From Planctomycetaceae bacterium (GTDB taxonomy: Bacteria; Planctomycetota; Planctomycetia; Pirellulales; Thermoguttaceae), in the NCBI GenBank assembly GCA_003509805.1, contig DOMV01000493.1, positions 11,389 through 19,595 on the forward strand: a stretch of 8,207 bases of DNA, in the 5' to 3' direction. Positions 1-6,530 of the stretch are shown here, piece by piece. Below the pieces are notes generated by a model. It saw only the letters and a program-made list of their open reading frames with translations. It searched no databases and had not been told where the DNA came from. The translations under genes and the position numbers were made by a program. How positions within the stretch are numbered: the stretch's first letter is position 1; every line of letters starts with the position of its first letter.

Positions 1-21
1 ATTTCAACCGCCTTCAGTATA
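1..21 (+). repeat. Right end of a dispersed repeat, cut by the window edge
   Basis: These 21 bases are identical to positions 522-542, the right end of the complete element at 414-541. The rest of this copy would lie upstream of the window. The end runs into the palindrome AGTATACT (15-22), which contains a TATACT -10-like box. It is identified purely by comparison within the window. Confidence 0.7.
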
Positions 22-199
22 CTATTACGTCCGAGCGGGATAAAAAGATGGAAGAAAACGCCATTTTCACGAAATTTCCGTTTATCGCAAATGCGCACGC
101 CTTCGAAGAACGTCGGGAAAACGCAAGGCTCTCCCGTACGGCTATCCGGCGATACCGGAAATCATTGCAACACGGCGACTTTTCCTGAAGCCGGGTACA

Positions 200-249
200 A
201 GGCGAACTGCCGGGTCCGAGGCGAACTGCCGGGTCCAAGGCGAACTGCC
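200..249 (+). repeat. 19-bp tandem repeat, about 2.6 copies
   Basis: The unit AGGCGAACTGCCGGGTCCR occurs at 200-218 and 219-237, with a partial copy at 238-249. A degenerate partial unit (GCCGGGTAC) precedes it at about 190-198. The unit length is not a multiple of three and no gene spans it, so it is probably non-coding slippage-type repetition. Its sequence differs from the 17-bp array at 4461-4557. Confidence 0.85.
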
Positions 250-373
250 AAACGGCTCCCTATGTTTTGCAGTATCGCCAAAGTTCGCGACCGTCCGGAG
301 GGCCATGTTGTTTTTCGAAGGGGCGGCTCCGGGATCAAGGGCCGCGTGTTTTCGGTGTTTTCGCGCACGAAAT

Positions 374-396
374 CCATGCTCCGTTTTTCGGCATGG
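374..396 (+). other. Possible hairpin
   Basis: CCATG (374-378) pairs with CATGG (392-396) and CCG (381-383) with CGG (389-391), around a TTTTT loop and a 2-nt bulge. No T-run follows the stem on either strand, so it is not a typical intrinsic terminator. The structure is small and could be chance. Confidence 0.25.
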
Positions 397-413
397 AGAC
401 CGATCATGTCTTC

Positions 414-541
414 ATACCGAAGCCGGTTGAGTCGTTGGTAAACACAGCCCGTCCTATTTGCCTGCTTACCTTCGGCAGTGTCGTTTCGACGGGCAGGCTT
501 CCCGGGAATCGGCTTCGGGAAATTTCAACCGCCTTCAGTAT
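414..541 (+). repeat. MITE-like dispersed element, copy A
   Basis: The left end ATACCGAAGCCGGTTGA (414-430) and the inverted right end ATACTGAAGGCGGTTGA (complement of 525-541) match at 15 of 17 positions. Positions 411-451 are identical over 41 bases to 6266-6306, and the similarity continues to the right end of copy B. Internal pairing is GCCTGC (460-465) with GCAGGC (493-498), TCG (481-483) with CGA (487-489), and TTCCCG (499-504) with CGGGAA (516-521). It encodes no protein, so it would be non-autonomous if mobile. I see no clear target-site duplication. The right end overlaps the end of rtcA. Confidence 0.75.
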
Positions 542-1568
542 AACCGATTCGCACCAACGTCCGACCTCGGCCGAGATTCTCGGTTTGTATTTCAATCTCC
601 AGGAATTGCTTCAAAATATCGATGTGCGTCGTCGAATGTCCCGATAACGGCACGGTTAAAAACTCCGATGTTCCCGCCCCTTGCCAGGCTGCGATGCCGA
701 GCGGGAGCATCAACTGGTCCGCGAGAAACTCACCCACGGGAACGTCTCGTTTGACATAATCCCGGTACTTTTCAATGGCCTTGCCGGCGACCTTTTCCGC
801 CCGCAGGCCGATTTCCCCGAATCCGGTAAAAAGTTCCGTGACGTGCTCCGATTCCAATAAAAGCATCACGGCGTTGCCCGGCCCGGGAGAATGATCGATA
901 TTTTCCACGACGACATTCCCGCCTCTCAGGACTGTTTTCGTAACCAAATCGCCTCGTTCCCGTTGCGCGACATGTAACGGAATCTTCGAAAGTAAAATGC
1001 GCGCGGAAAGCGACGCCATGAACCCCCGCTCAAGCAAAGTCAAATTGCCGAGTTTTTTCACCGGTTCGATCGCGACATGAAATTCGCCGCCGCCGGCCGG
1101 ATAAAAACCGTACCGCATCAGCTTCGCTTCGATTTTCGGACCGAGTCGATTGACCAGTGGCAGGAAAACCTTGTCCAGAAAATCAAACGGCGGGGCCATC
1201 GGATTATGCGTTCCGCCCTGCAATTTCAGTGTCGATGGTTCCTTTGCCAACATCAGGGCGGGAAGCACGGTCTGGAAAACCAACGTCGCGCTGCCTGCCG
1301 TGCCGACGGAAAAAACGTGGTTTCCGGCTTTGATCCCTTCCGGTTCGAATGTCAATTTCATCGTGCCGACCTTTGCGTCGACATGGCAACGACCGACCTT
1401 TGCCGCGGCCTCCACGGCCGTCAAATGTTGCCGCATCAAGCCCGGTTTCTTTCGTTTGGCCCGGATATTTTCGATCGTAAACGGTTTGCCCGTCACCAAC
1501 GACAAGGCCAACGAAGACCGCAAAACCTGTCCGCCCCCCTCGCCTCGGGAGCCGTCGATGTGGATCAT
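525..1568 (-). CDS. rtcA: RNA 3'-terminal phosphate cyclase RtcA
   Basis: This cytosolic enzyme uses ATP to convert an RNA 3'-phosphate into a 2',3'-cyclic phosphate through an adenylated histidine. The protein is 347 residues, close to the family length (about 340). The N-terminal signature DGSRGEGGGQVLRSSLALS starts at residue 5 and is followed by IRAKRKKPGLMRQHLTAV (35-52). GGTHNPMAPPFDFL (118-131) and YPAGGGE (156-162) are also family motifs. The expected nucleophile is His311 in SGHSTTHI, which aligns with the HLLTN motif of E. coli RtcA. The ATG lies 17 bases after the rtcB stop. A G-rich Shine-Dalgarno (AGGGGGGG, overlapping that stop) sits 10 bases upstream, so the two genes are probably translationally linked. 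The last residues, YTEGG, and the TGA come from the inverted end of repeat A, so the C-terminus may not be ancestral. Identity is secure. Confidence 0.95.
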   Translation of the reverse strand: MIHIDGSRGEGGGQVLRSSLALSLVTGKPFTIENIRAKRKKPGLMRQHLTAVEAAAKVGRCHVDAKVGTMKLTFEPEGIKAGNHVFSVGTAGSATLVFQTVLPALMLAKEPSTLKLQGGTHNPMAPPFDFLDKVFLPLVNRLGPKIEAKLMRYGFYPAGGGEFHVAIEPVKKLGNLTLLERGFMASLSARILLSKIPLHVAQRERGDLVTKTVLRGGNVVVENIDHSPGPGNAVMLLLESEHVTELFTGFGEIGLRAEKVAGKAIEKYRDYVKRDVPVGEFLADQLMLPLGIAAWQGAGTSEFLTVPLSGHSTTHIDILKQFLEIEIQTENLGRGRTLVRIGYTEGG

Positions 1569-1578
1569 TATTGAATTG

Positions 1579-1586
1579 CCCCCCCT
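1579..1586 (-). promoter_or_regulatory. Ribosome binding site of rtcA
   Basis: On the minus strand, AGGGGGGG begins at the A of the rtcB TGA stop and ends 10 bases before the rtcA ATG. It fixes the rtcA start at 1568 and suggests that ribosomes finishing rtcB can re-initiate on rtcA. Confidence 0.6.
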
Positions 1587-3064
1587 CAGTCGTCGGCCTT
1601 GTCGCCGTCTTTGATTACGAAGACCGCTTTCAATCGGGCGACTTCGCTCGCAAGTCCCGCCAGTTTGACGCTTCGAAGCACTTCGTCGAAATTTTTATAC
1701 GCCGCCGGGGCTTCGTCGAGCGGATAACGCCGGCAGTTGGTCAAAATGTCGTCGTCGTCCATTTCACGGTCGACCGCCTGTTGATCGAGAGTCCGGAAGG
1801 CGTTTTTTCGTCCGAGAACCCGGCCCGCCCCGTGATTGATGCTGTACGCCGAAAGCGTCGCGCCGGGTTCGCCGACCATGACCGCGCTGCCGCCGCGCGG
1901 ATTGCCCGGGAGGAGGATCGGGTGGCCCGTCGTTTCGAAAGGCGTCCCTTTCAGGGCGTGGTGTCCCGCCGGAAACGCCCGGGTCGCCCCTTTTCGGTGA
2001 ACCATCACGGAATGGTTGTTCCAATTTTCGCGTCGCACGATGTTGTGGCTGATCAGGTACACGAAATTCGCTTTCAGGCCGGGAAACACTTCCCGGAACG
2101 CTTCAAAAACAAGGGTATTGATAAGGAGGTGATTGACCGTGGCAAAGTTCGCGCCGAGAGCCATGTCGTCGAGGTAATCGTTCGCCTCATGGGAACCGAC
2201 GGGAGCATAAACCAACTCGCGGTCGCCGCCCGGATAGGGCGTGCCTCCCTGCCTGAATTTTCGTTGCAATATTTTGAACTGCTCCGTCGCCAGAATATTG
2301 CCGAAGCCGCGCGAACCACAGTGCGACAGAAACGCGACATGCCCGTTTTTCAATCCGAACGCCTCGGCACGGGTTTTCGCTTTTTCCGTCTCCCCGACCG
2401 AGACGATTTCGCATTCGCCGAAATGGTTGCCTCCGCCGTAGGAACCGAGCTGCGTCATTTTCTCGTCGAAATGACGCAGGTACTTTTCCTTGAGAATCGT
2501 TTCGAGGCGTTTTTCGAGGGCTTCGGTCGTTTTATCGTGCCCGTAATGGACCGAATCCTCGCAGCGCTCCGTCCATTCGAACGGGATGCCGAACTGCCCG
2601 CAAACCGATTCCGAAGCGCCCTCGATCACCGCCCGCCGCGGCAAATCCTTCGGAAATTTCCGGCCTTTCCGAACACTACGCTGCCCGGCACCGGGACCGG
2701 TGGGCGTGCGGTCGCAGACGGCGTCGATCAAGGCGCGACGCACACGTCGGTCGAGAATTTCCCCGGCGGGCAGATCGAATTGCAGCAACGACATGGAACA
2801 CTTGACGTCCACGCCGACCGGACCGGGATAAACATGCGTCGGCGACACCATGACGCAACCGATGGGAGCCCCGTAACCGTAGTGGGCGTCGGGATTCAGG
2901 ATCACATCCGTCACGCCCGGCCCGCTCCGGGAGTTGAGCGTCTGCTGCAAGGTTTTCGCGTCGAACGTTTCGCGAATCGCCTCGGTCCCGATCACGGGAA
3001 TCGGCGGACAAACATCGCTGACGAGATGGGAAATCGCTTCGTTTTCGGTGGGGATCAGTTGCAT
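1586..3064 (-). CDS. rtcB: RNA-splicing ligase RtcB
   Basis: RtcB joins RNA ends bearing a 2',3'-cyclic phosphate or 3'-phosphate to 5'-OH ends, using GTP and Mn2+. All core residues are visible: Asp86 and Cys89 in VGVDVKCSM, His214 in GGGNHFGE, His248 in LSHCGSRGFGN, His340 in SHNIVRRE, and His411 in NHGAGR, the guanylylated nucleophile. NPDAHYGYGAPIG (57-69) and VARL near the C-terminus also fit. At 492 residues it matches the long form (about 480) better than E. coli RtcB (about 410). DVKC replaces the usual DINC, and LGR follows HGAGR where MSR is common, which suggests a divergent subfamily. I chose the ATG at 3064 because the open frame further upstream runs into the HD-GYP gene and is not RtcB-like. 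The ribosome site there (AGGA) is weak and very close; an in-frame GTG about eight codons upstream is possible. Confidence 0.95.
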   Translation of the reverse strand: MQLIPTENEAISHLVSDVCPPIPVIGTEAIRETFDAKTLQQTLNSRSGPGVTDVILNPDAHYGYGAPIGCVMVSPTHVYPGPVGVDVKCSMSLLQFDLPAGEILDRRVRRALIDAVCDRTPTGPGAGQRSVRKGRKFPKDLPRRAVIEGASESVCGQFGIPFEWTERCEDSVHYGHDKTTEALEKRLETILKEKYLRHFDEKMTQLGSYGGGNHFGECEIVSVGETEKAKTRAEAFGLKNGHVAFLSHCGSRGFGNILATEQFKILQRKFRQGGTPYPGGDRELVYAPVGSHEANDYLDDMALGANFATVNHLLINTLVFEAFREVFPGLKANFVYLISHNIVRRENWNNHSVMVHRKGATRAFPAGHHALKGTPFETTGHPILLPGNPRGGSAVMVGEPGATLSAYSINHGAGRVLGRKNAFRTLDQQAVDREMDDDDILTNCRRYPLDEAPAAYKNFDEVLRSVKLAGLASEVARLKAVFVIKDGDKADD

Positions 3065-3128
3065 GGTTCCTATCCGTTCGCGGCATTCCACACACGGAAC
3101 GCGATGTTGAAAGCGTAGACCAACGGCG

Positions 3129-4376
3129 TCAAATCGAAAACGCGTACGTCTGCGGGGCCGGCACGTCGCCGTCTCCCGATTCAAAGCGGGCCATTTCCGT
3201 GTCCATGTCGTGCGTGATGTCCCGGTCGATCTCGCCCCGGCCGACCATTTCCCACATGATATCCATCGTTTCCCGGTGTGTCCGTCCCGCATGGTAGGGC
3301 CGGGTCTCGCGCACCGCCTGGTAAACGTCGATGCAGGCCATCATCCGGCTGAAAAAATCCAGTTTCAAATAATCGGGCGGCAATTCGGGATAGCCCGTGC
3401 CGTCCAGTTTCCTGTGGTGCGTCGTCGCCCAGCGGCAGATCGTTTCGAACCCCTCCACATCCTTGAGAAGCCGATAACTCCAACGGACATGGTCCGTGAT
3501 GACGCGATACTCCTCCTCGGTCAGTTTGCCCGCTTTTTCGAGAACGTTGGTCGGCGTCAGCAGTTTTCCGATGTCGTGAAACGCGGCGGCCAGATAGACC
3601 GTGGCACAGGTTTCACGGTCATATCCGTAAAAGCGCGCCATCCAAAACGCCCGGTTGGCAATCTGGATCGAATGCTTCGCCGTGAATTGCGATTTGCAGT
3701 CGGTGACGGCGGCGACGATTTCCGCGATGTGCATCAGTTCCGACGGTTCTTTCTCCACGGTCCAGGGGGGCATCATGCGGACGAAGGTCTCGTCGATGCG
3801 TTCATCCTCCAGCGAAGACAACAGCGCTTCGTCCAGGACCGTCAACAGCGCATCCGTCGCCGGGGCCGTGTAAAAAACGCCGCCCTTGCCCTTGATGTAC
3901 ATTCGAATTTCCGCAATCGCCGGTTTCGACGGTCCCCGAAAGTCATGGTGCTCGTCCAGGTTGTCCACCATCGCGATCCATTGCGCCCCCTGTGGAACGT
4001 CGTTGGCATCCATGTGAAAAGGTCCCGACCGATCGGCGTACTCGTGATGATACTTGATGAGCCCGGCGACATCCCCGGGAAAAGGAAGGTTTGCCACGTC
4101 TTCCTCGCCCCGGATGCAATGCGACCGGAAACCCTCGCCGTGCAGTCCTTCTTTCACGATCGCGTGAAAATACCGGGGCAGCGCAATATCGTGCAACAAC
4201 GAACAGGCCGCGACGCCGATCAGGTCGTCCCCGCTCCAGTCGAGGCGGCGTCCCATGGCCAGGCACAGGACCGCGAGACGTTTGCCGTGGTTGGTGGTCG
4301 CCCCGAACACCTCGTCTTCGACGGCGTCCAACCCTTTTGAAAGACTCGACAAAAATTGATCCATGCGGAAAATCAT
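3129..4376 (-). CDS. Tandem HD-GYP phosphodiesterase-like protein
   Basis: This 415-residue soluble protein has two HD-type modules. The first (about 25-145) keeps His30, His62-Asp63 in LLHDI, His86, His110-His111 and Asp138, but its GYP motif is degenerate (YADRSGPF). The second (about 230-385) is canonical: His235, His267-Asp268 in FHDIGK, His296, then HHRKLDGTGYP (320-330) and Asp350. No membrane segment, receiver or other sensor domain is visible. HD-GYP enzymes hydrolyse c-di-GMP, and some hydrolyse 3',3'-cGAMP; the substrate here is unknown. The ATG at 4376 is chosen because GGAGGGA lies 7-8 bases upstream; an in-frame GTG at 4442 lacks such support. The gene ends 64 bases before rtcB on the same strand, so it probably heads an operon with rtcB and rtcA. 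Family assignment is firm, function is not. Confidence 0.88.
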   Translation of the reverse strand: MIFRMDQFLSSLSKGLDAVEDEVFGATTNHGKRLAVLCLAMGRRLDWSGDDLIGVAACSLLHDIALPRYFHAIVKEGLHGEGFRSHCIRGEEDVANLPFPGDVAGLIKYHHEYADRSGPFHMDANDVPQGAQWIAMVDNLDEHHDFRGPSKPAIAEIRMYIKGKGGVFYTAPATDALLTVLDEALLSSLEDERIDETFVRMMPPWTVEKEPSELMHIAEIVAAVTDCKSQFTAKHSIQIANRAFWMARFYGYDRETCATVYLAAAFHDIGKLLTPTNVLEKAGKLTEEEYRVITDHVRWSYRLLKDVEGFETICRWATTHHRKLDGTGYPELPPDYLKLDFFSRMMACIDVYQAVRETRPYHAGRTHRETMDIMWEMVGRGEIDRDITHDMDTEMARFESGDGDVPAPQTYAFSI

Positions 4377-4382
4377 GATGCG

Positions 4383-4389
4383 TCCCTCC
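4383..4389 (-). promoter_or_regulatory. Ribosome binding site of the HD-GYP gene
   Basis: GGAGGGA on the minus strand lies 6 bases before the ATG at 4376. It is the strongest Shine-Dalgarno match in the window and decides the start against the upstream in-frame GTG at 4442. Confidence 0.75.
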
Positions 4390-4460
4390 GGACAGTGTAT
4401 TGTTGGGGGCTTCCCGCAAGACGGCCCCGGGAAGAACTCCACCGTATTTCACCGCATTTC

Positions 4461-4557
4461 GGTATCAAACGACTCGCGGTATCAAACGGCGCACGGTGTC
4501 AAACGGCGCACGGTGTCAAACGGCGCACGGTGTCAAACGGCGCACGGTGTCAAACGG
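4461..4557 (-). repeat. 17-bp tandem repeat array, about 5.7 copies
   Basis: The plus-strand unit is GGTGTCAAACGGCGCAC. Three copies (4495-4545) are identical; the copy at 4478-4494 has one change, the copy at 4461-4477 is more diverged, and 4546-4557 is partial. On the minus strand each unit carries TTTGACACC, so TTGACA or TTGATA, a -35-like hexamer, recurs every 17 bases toward the HD-GYP gene. I found no convincing -10 at the right distance, so a promoter or operator role is only a possibility. The array contains the galT stop codon (4550-4552). Copy number probably varies between strains by slippage. Confidence 0.93.
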
Positions 4558-5695
4558 ATTGTGCCGCATCGCGCAAACGTTGGGCCGCGGTCTCCGGCGA
4601 GATCGGGTTGATATGCAATCCGCATCCCCATTCGAAGCCGGCGGCTTTTGCGAGCGAAGGCAGGATTGAAACGTGAAAGTGATACACTTTTTCAAAGGAA
4701 TAGTCGAGTTTTTGGAGCCAGACGGCCGTATCCAGCATGTCGCGTTGGTCGAGCGGACCGTTGTAAACGAAAGGGCCCGATTTAAGCACGATATTGTAGG
4801 CGAGCCGTCCCTTGATCCAGACGGCCAGTTTTTCGAGCAGTGTTATGGTGTGGCGCACCAACTTTCCCAGTTCATCGGTATGGTGTTGCTGGAGCGTCTC
4901 ATAATGGGAGACATGCCGTTTGGGAAAAACGGCGACCTCGCCGGGAAAACGGCTTACGTAAGGGCAAAGAACGACGAAATGATCGCTCTCGTCGACGATG
5001 CGCAGTTTGTTTTTCAATTCGTGTTTCAGGTGTTCGCACCAGTAGCACAGGTCCGTTTCGCGGCGAAAGGCGATTGCCCGGTGCAGTTCGCGCTGGATCG
5101 GCGGCGGTAAAAACGGCATGGCGAGCAATTGGCTGTGGGAATGAGGCAGCGAAGCTCCGGCAGCCGCGCCGACATTCTTGAAAATCATCGCATGGGCGAA
5201 CCGTTTCTCCTTGGAAATCGCCGAGAGTCTTCGCTTGTACATGCGAAAAACATTTTTGACTTCCTCGTCGTTCATGTCGGTGAGGGACAGGATGTGGCGA
5301 GGCGTGTCGACCAGGACTTCGTGCGCCCCCGTCCCCGGAAGAGGCTGGTAAAACGGTTTCTCGAACATGGCGAGCGGGGTATCGACGTCCAGGACGTTCC
5401 CGTACCGGGATTGAAAGCTGTGGTTGTCGGGAAAACGGGGATCGCGATGAACCGCCGGATAACGGTTCGGAACGACGCGCACCGCCCAGCCGGGACCGTC
5501 GGCGCGGGAACCCGGGGGCCGGATCGCATCGACTTCGCCGGGCGTAAGCGATTCGTTTCCTTCGCAAAACGGGCAGTGTTCGCGATAGGAATCGTCGGCG
5601 TTCGTTTCAATATCGAACTGGTGCGGTCGCGCAGCACGTTCTTCGGCGACGATTACCCAGCGGCCGGTCAGCGGATCACGACGGTATTCGGACAT
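4550..5695 (-). CDS. galT: Galactose-1-phosphate uridylyltransferase
   Basis: GalT transfers UMP between UDP-glucose and galactose-1-phosphate in the Leloir pathway through a uridylylated histidine. The 381-residue protein starts with RRDPLTGRWVIVA (5-17). Cys41 and Cys44 (CPFC) are likely zinc ligands, with His125 and His185 as candidates for the others. VPNRYPAV (75-82) is a family motif. The active site is HSHSQ (185-189), with His187 as expected nucleophile; Ser replaces the Pro of the usual HPHxQ. A second pair, CYWC (217-220), and FPKRHVSHYE follow. Related HIT-superfamily enzymes include ADP-glucose phosphorylases, so the substrate is not certain. No clear Shine-Dalgarno precedes the ATG. 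The C-terminal Val codon and TGA lie inside the last unit of the 17-bp array. It runs in the same direction as HD-GYP-rtcBA, but the 173-bp gap argues against tight coupling. Confidence 0.9.
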   Translation of the reverse strand: MSEYRRDPLTGRWVIVAEERAARPHQFDIETNADDSYREHCPFCEGNESLTPGEVDAIRPPGSRADGPGWAVRVVPNRYPAVHRDPRFPDNHSFQSRYGNVLDVDTPLAMFEKPFYQPLPGTGAHEVLVDTPRHILSLTDMNDEEVKNVFRMYKRRLSAISKEKRFAHAMIFKNVGAAAGASLPHSHSQLLAMPFLPPPIQRELHRAIAFRRETDLCYWCEHLKHELKNKLRIVDESDHFVVLCPYVSRFPGEVAVFPKRHVSHYETLQQHHTDELGKLVRHTITLLEKLAVWIKGRLAYNIVLKSGPFVYNGPLDQRDMLDTAVWLQKLDYSFEKVYHFHVSILPSLAKAAGFEWGCGLHINPISPETAAQRLRDAAQSV

Positions 5696-5894
5696 TATTT
5701 GATCGGACGTATCGGTCTCCCGGTTGAAAACCGAACGTGAAGCGGTGTTGTGAGAAGAGCGTCTCGCAACTCATAGATCCGCGAATGAATCTTGACCCGT
5801 CGGTCGAGCCGTCCCTGCGCGCCGTATGGTGGAACTACGGCGCGGCTTCCTTCGGCGCCGCCACGTTCAAATTTTATTCACAGATCGGTAATGG

Positions 5895-5941
5895 GCCGGG
5901 CTTACTTGGGCCTTGTGTGGAATTGCCGCCAAAAGCCCGGC
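5895..5941 (+). other. Strong stem-loop, possible terminator or structured RNA
   Basis: GCCGGGCTT (5895-5903) pairs perfectly with AAGCCCGGC (5933-5941). TTGG (5906-5909) pairs with CCAA (5929-5932), giving 13 base pairs with one 2-nt bulge and a 19-nt loop. A run of six T follows on the plus strand at 5956-5961, about 14 bases after the stem, farther than in a standard intrinsic terminator. It may end an unrecognised plus-strand transcript or be part of a small RNA. Confidence 0.45.
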
Positions 5942-6009
5942 GCGCCCTCGTTGCGTTTTTTATCTGAAGACCATTATTGAATTGTTGGCCGGCTTTTTCG
6001 TCACCGGCG

Positions 6010-6023
6010 ACGCCCTCGGGCGT
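6010..6023 (+). other. Short perfect hairpin
   Basis: ACGCCC (6010-6015) and GGGCGT (6018-6023) form a GC-rich inverted repeat with only 2 bases between them, so the RNA form would have about 5 pairs and a CTCG loop. No T-run follows. Its role is unknown. Confidence 0.3.
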
Positions 6024-6198
6024 GCTACAAGCATAAGACGTAAGTATAACACGTCGTTTTCAGAATTCAAGATACGAAAATGACATAGACGCTTTCTTGT
6101 TGAAATCGTTCGGAAAAAACATCTCCGCCCCGCGCCGGACCGATTCCGGCATTCATTCCGGTGTGTCATTTCGCGTGTGTTCCCATCCGTGTTTCCGC

Positions 6199-6227
6199 TT
6201 GTGTTGCGGCGTGTCTCGGGTTATACT
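6199..6227 (+). promoter_or_regulatory. Candidate promoter upstream of repeat copy B
   Basis: TTGTGT (6199-6204), a 17-base spacer and TATACT (6222-6227) resemble a housekeeping-sigma promoter reading toward the kinase, over 300 bases away. The surrounding GGTTATACTG also equals part of the right end of copy A in reverse orientation, so this could be a degenerate repeat end. No expression evidence is available. Confidence 0.25.
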
Positions 6228-6268
6228 GGCGACTATCGGTATTGCCCGGACCAAAGAATTTACCGTTC

Positions 6269-6398
6269 ATACCGAAGCCGGTTGAGTCGTTGGTAAACAC
6301 AGCCCGCTTAACCGTCTGCTTACTCTCCGAGCGGTGTTGTTTTTCGAGGGCAGGCTCCCGAATCGTTGGCTTTGGGAAGTCTTAAAGGTTTTCGGTAT
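6269..6398 (+). repeat. MITE-like dispersed element, copy B
   Basis: This is the second near-full copy, in the same orientation as copy A and 130 bp against 128. Positions 6266-6306 are identical to 411-451. The last 26 aligned bases match copy A at 18 positions without gaps, and most changes are C/T or A/G. The ends ATACCGAA (6269-6276) and TTCGGTAT (6391-6398) are perfectly inverted over 8 bases. The internal stem is kept: GTCTGC (6314-6319) pairs with GCAGGC (6350-6355) using one G-U pair, and TTG (6337-6339) with CGA (6345-6347) using another. No coding capacity is visible. Confidence 0.75.
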
Positions 6399-6401
6399 AC
6401 T
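6372..6401 (+). promoter_or_regulatory. Candidate promoter in the right end of repeat copy B
   Basis: TTGGGA (6372-6377), an 18-base spacer and TATACT (6396-6401) would drive transcription out of the repeat toward the kinase gene, about 150 bases away. The -10 box lies in the conserved right end of the repeat family. This is a sequence match only. Confidence 0.35.
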
Positions 6402-6530
6402 GATACTTCGAACGGCATGATAATCCTCCCGCGAACAATCGCCCGCCGCTCGAACGAGCCGTTTAAGCGCTTGCCTGAAAAGATGTTAAAGGCGAGTGAG
6501 TGCGGCAGGCAGACTTGACCACATGTCCGT

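Larger units (their letters stand above)
1..524. other. Gene-free region downstream of rtcA, rich in repeats
   Basis: No reading frame here looks like a real protein: the open frames are short, overlap on both strands and lack recognisable motifs. The region holds a repeat end (1-21), a 19-bp tandem repeat (200-249), a small hairpin (374-396) and a full dispersed element (414-541). I see no tRNA, rRNA or known riboswitch. Confidence 0.6.

Noticed and set aside
1571..3118. 515-codon open frame on the plus strand opposite rtcB
   Set aside because: It is fully antisense to rtcB, has no recognisable motif, and arises from the codon bias of the real gene.
3065..3292. 76-residue N-terminal extension of RtcB from an upstream ATG
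   Set aside because: It overlaps the 3' end of the HD-GYP gene and does not resemble RtcB. The family N-terminus fits the ATG at 3064.
3210..4340. 376-codon open frame on the plus strand opposite the HD-GYP gene
   Set aside because: It is antisense to a gene with intact HD-GYP motifs and its own sequence is Arg/His/Pro-rich without domain features.
4461..4557. 17-bp array as a CRISPR
   Set aside because: Units are directly adjacent with no spacers, and no cas genes are present.
4356..4676. Plus-strand open frames through the 17-bp array, encoding repeats such as VSNGARCQTAHG
   Set aside because: A 17-base unit shifts frame each copy, so all three frames stay open simply because the unit lacks stops. 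They also overlap galT antisense.
5785..5967. 60-codon plus-strand open frame in the galT-kinase gap
   Set aside because: No ribosome site, no family motif, and a long palindrome runs through its second half. It could be a remnant, but nothing supports a protein.
1563..5984. Shared 13-mer CATTATTGAATTG at the rtcA start and near 5971
   Set aside because: The match is short, one copy lies in the rtcA leader and start, and no similarity extends beyond it. Chance is the simplest explanation.
411..6306. Shared peptide IPKPVESLVNTAR in open frames at both repeat copies
   Set aside because: The shared peptide follows from the 41-base identical DNA. The frames diverge immediately after and have no start signals, so it is not evidence of a conserved small protein.
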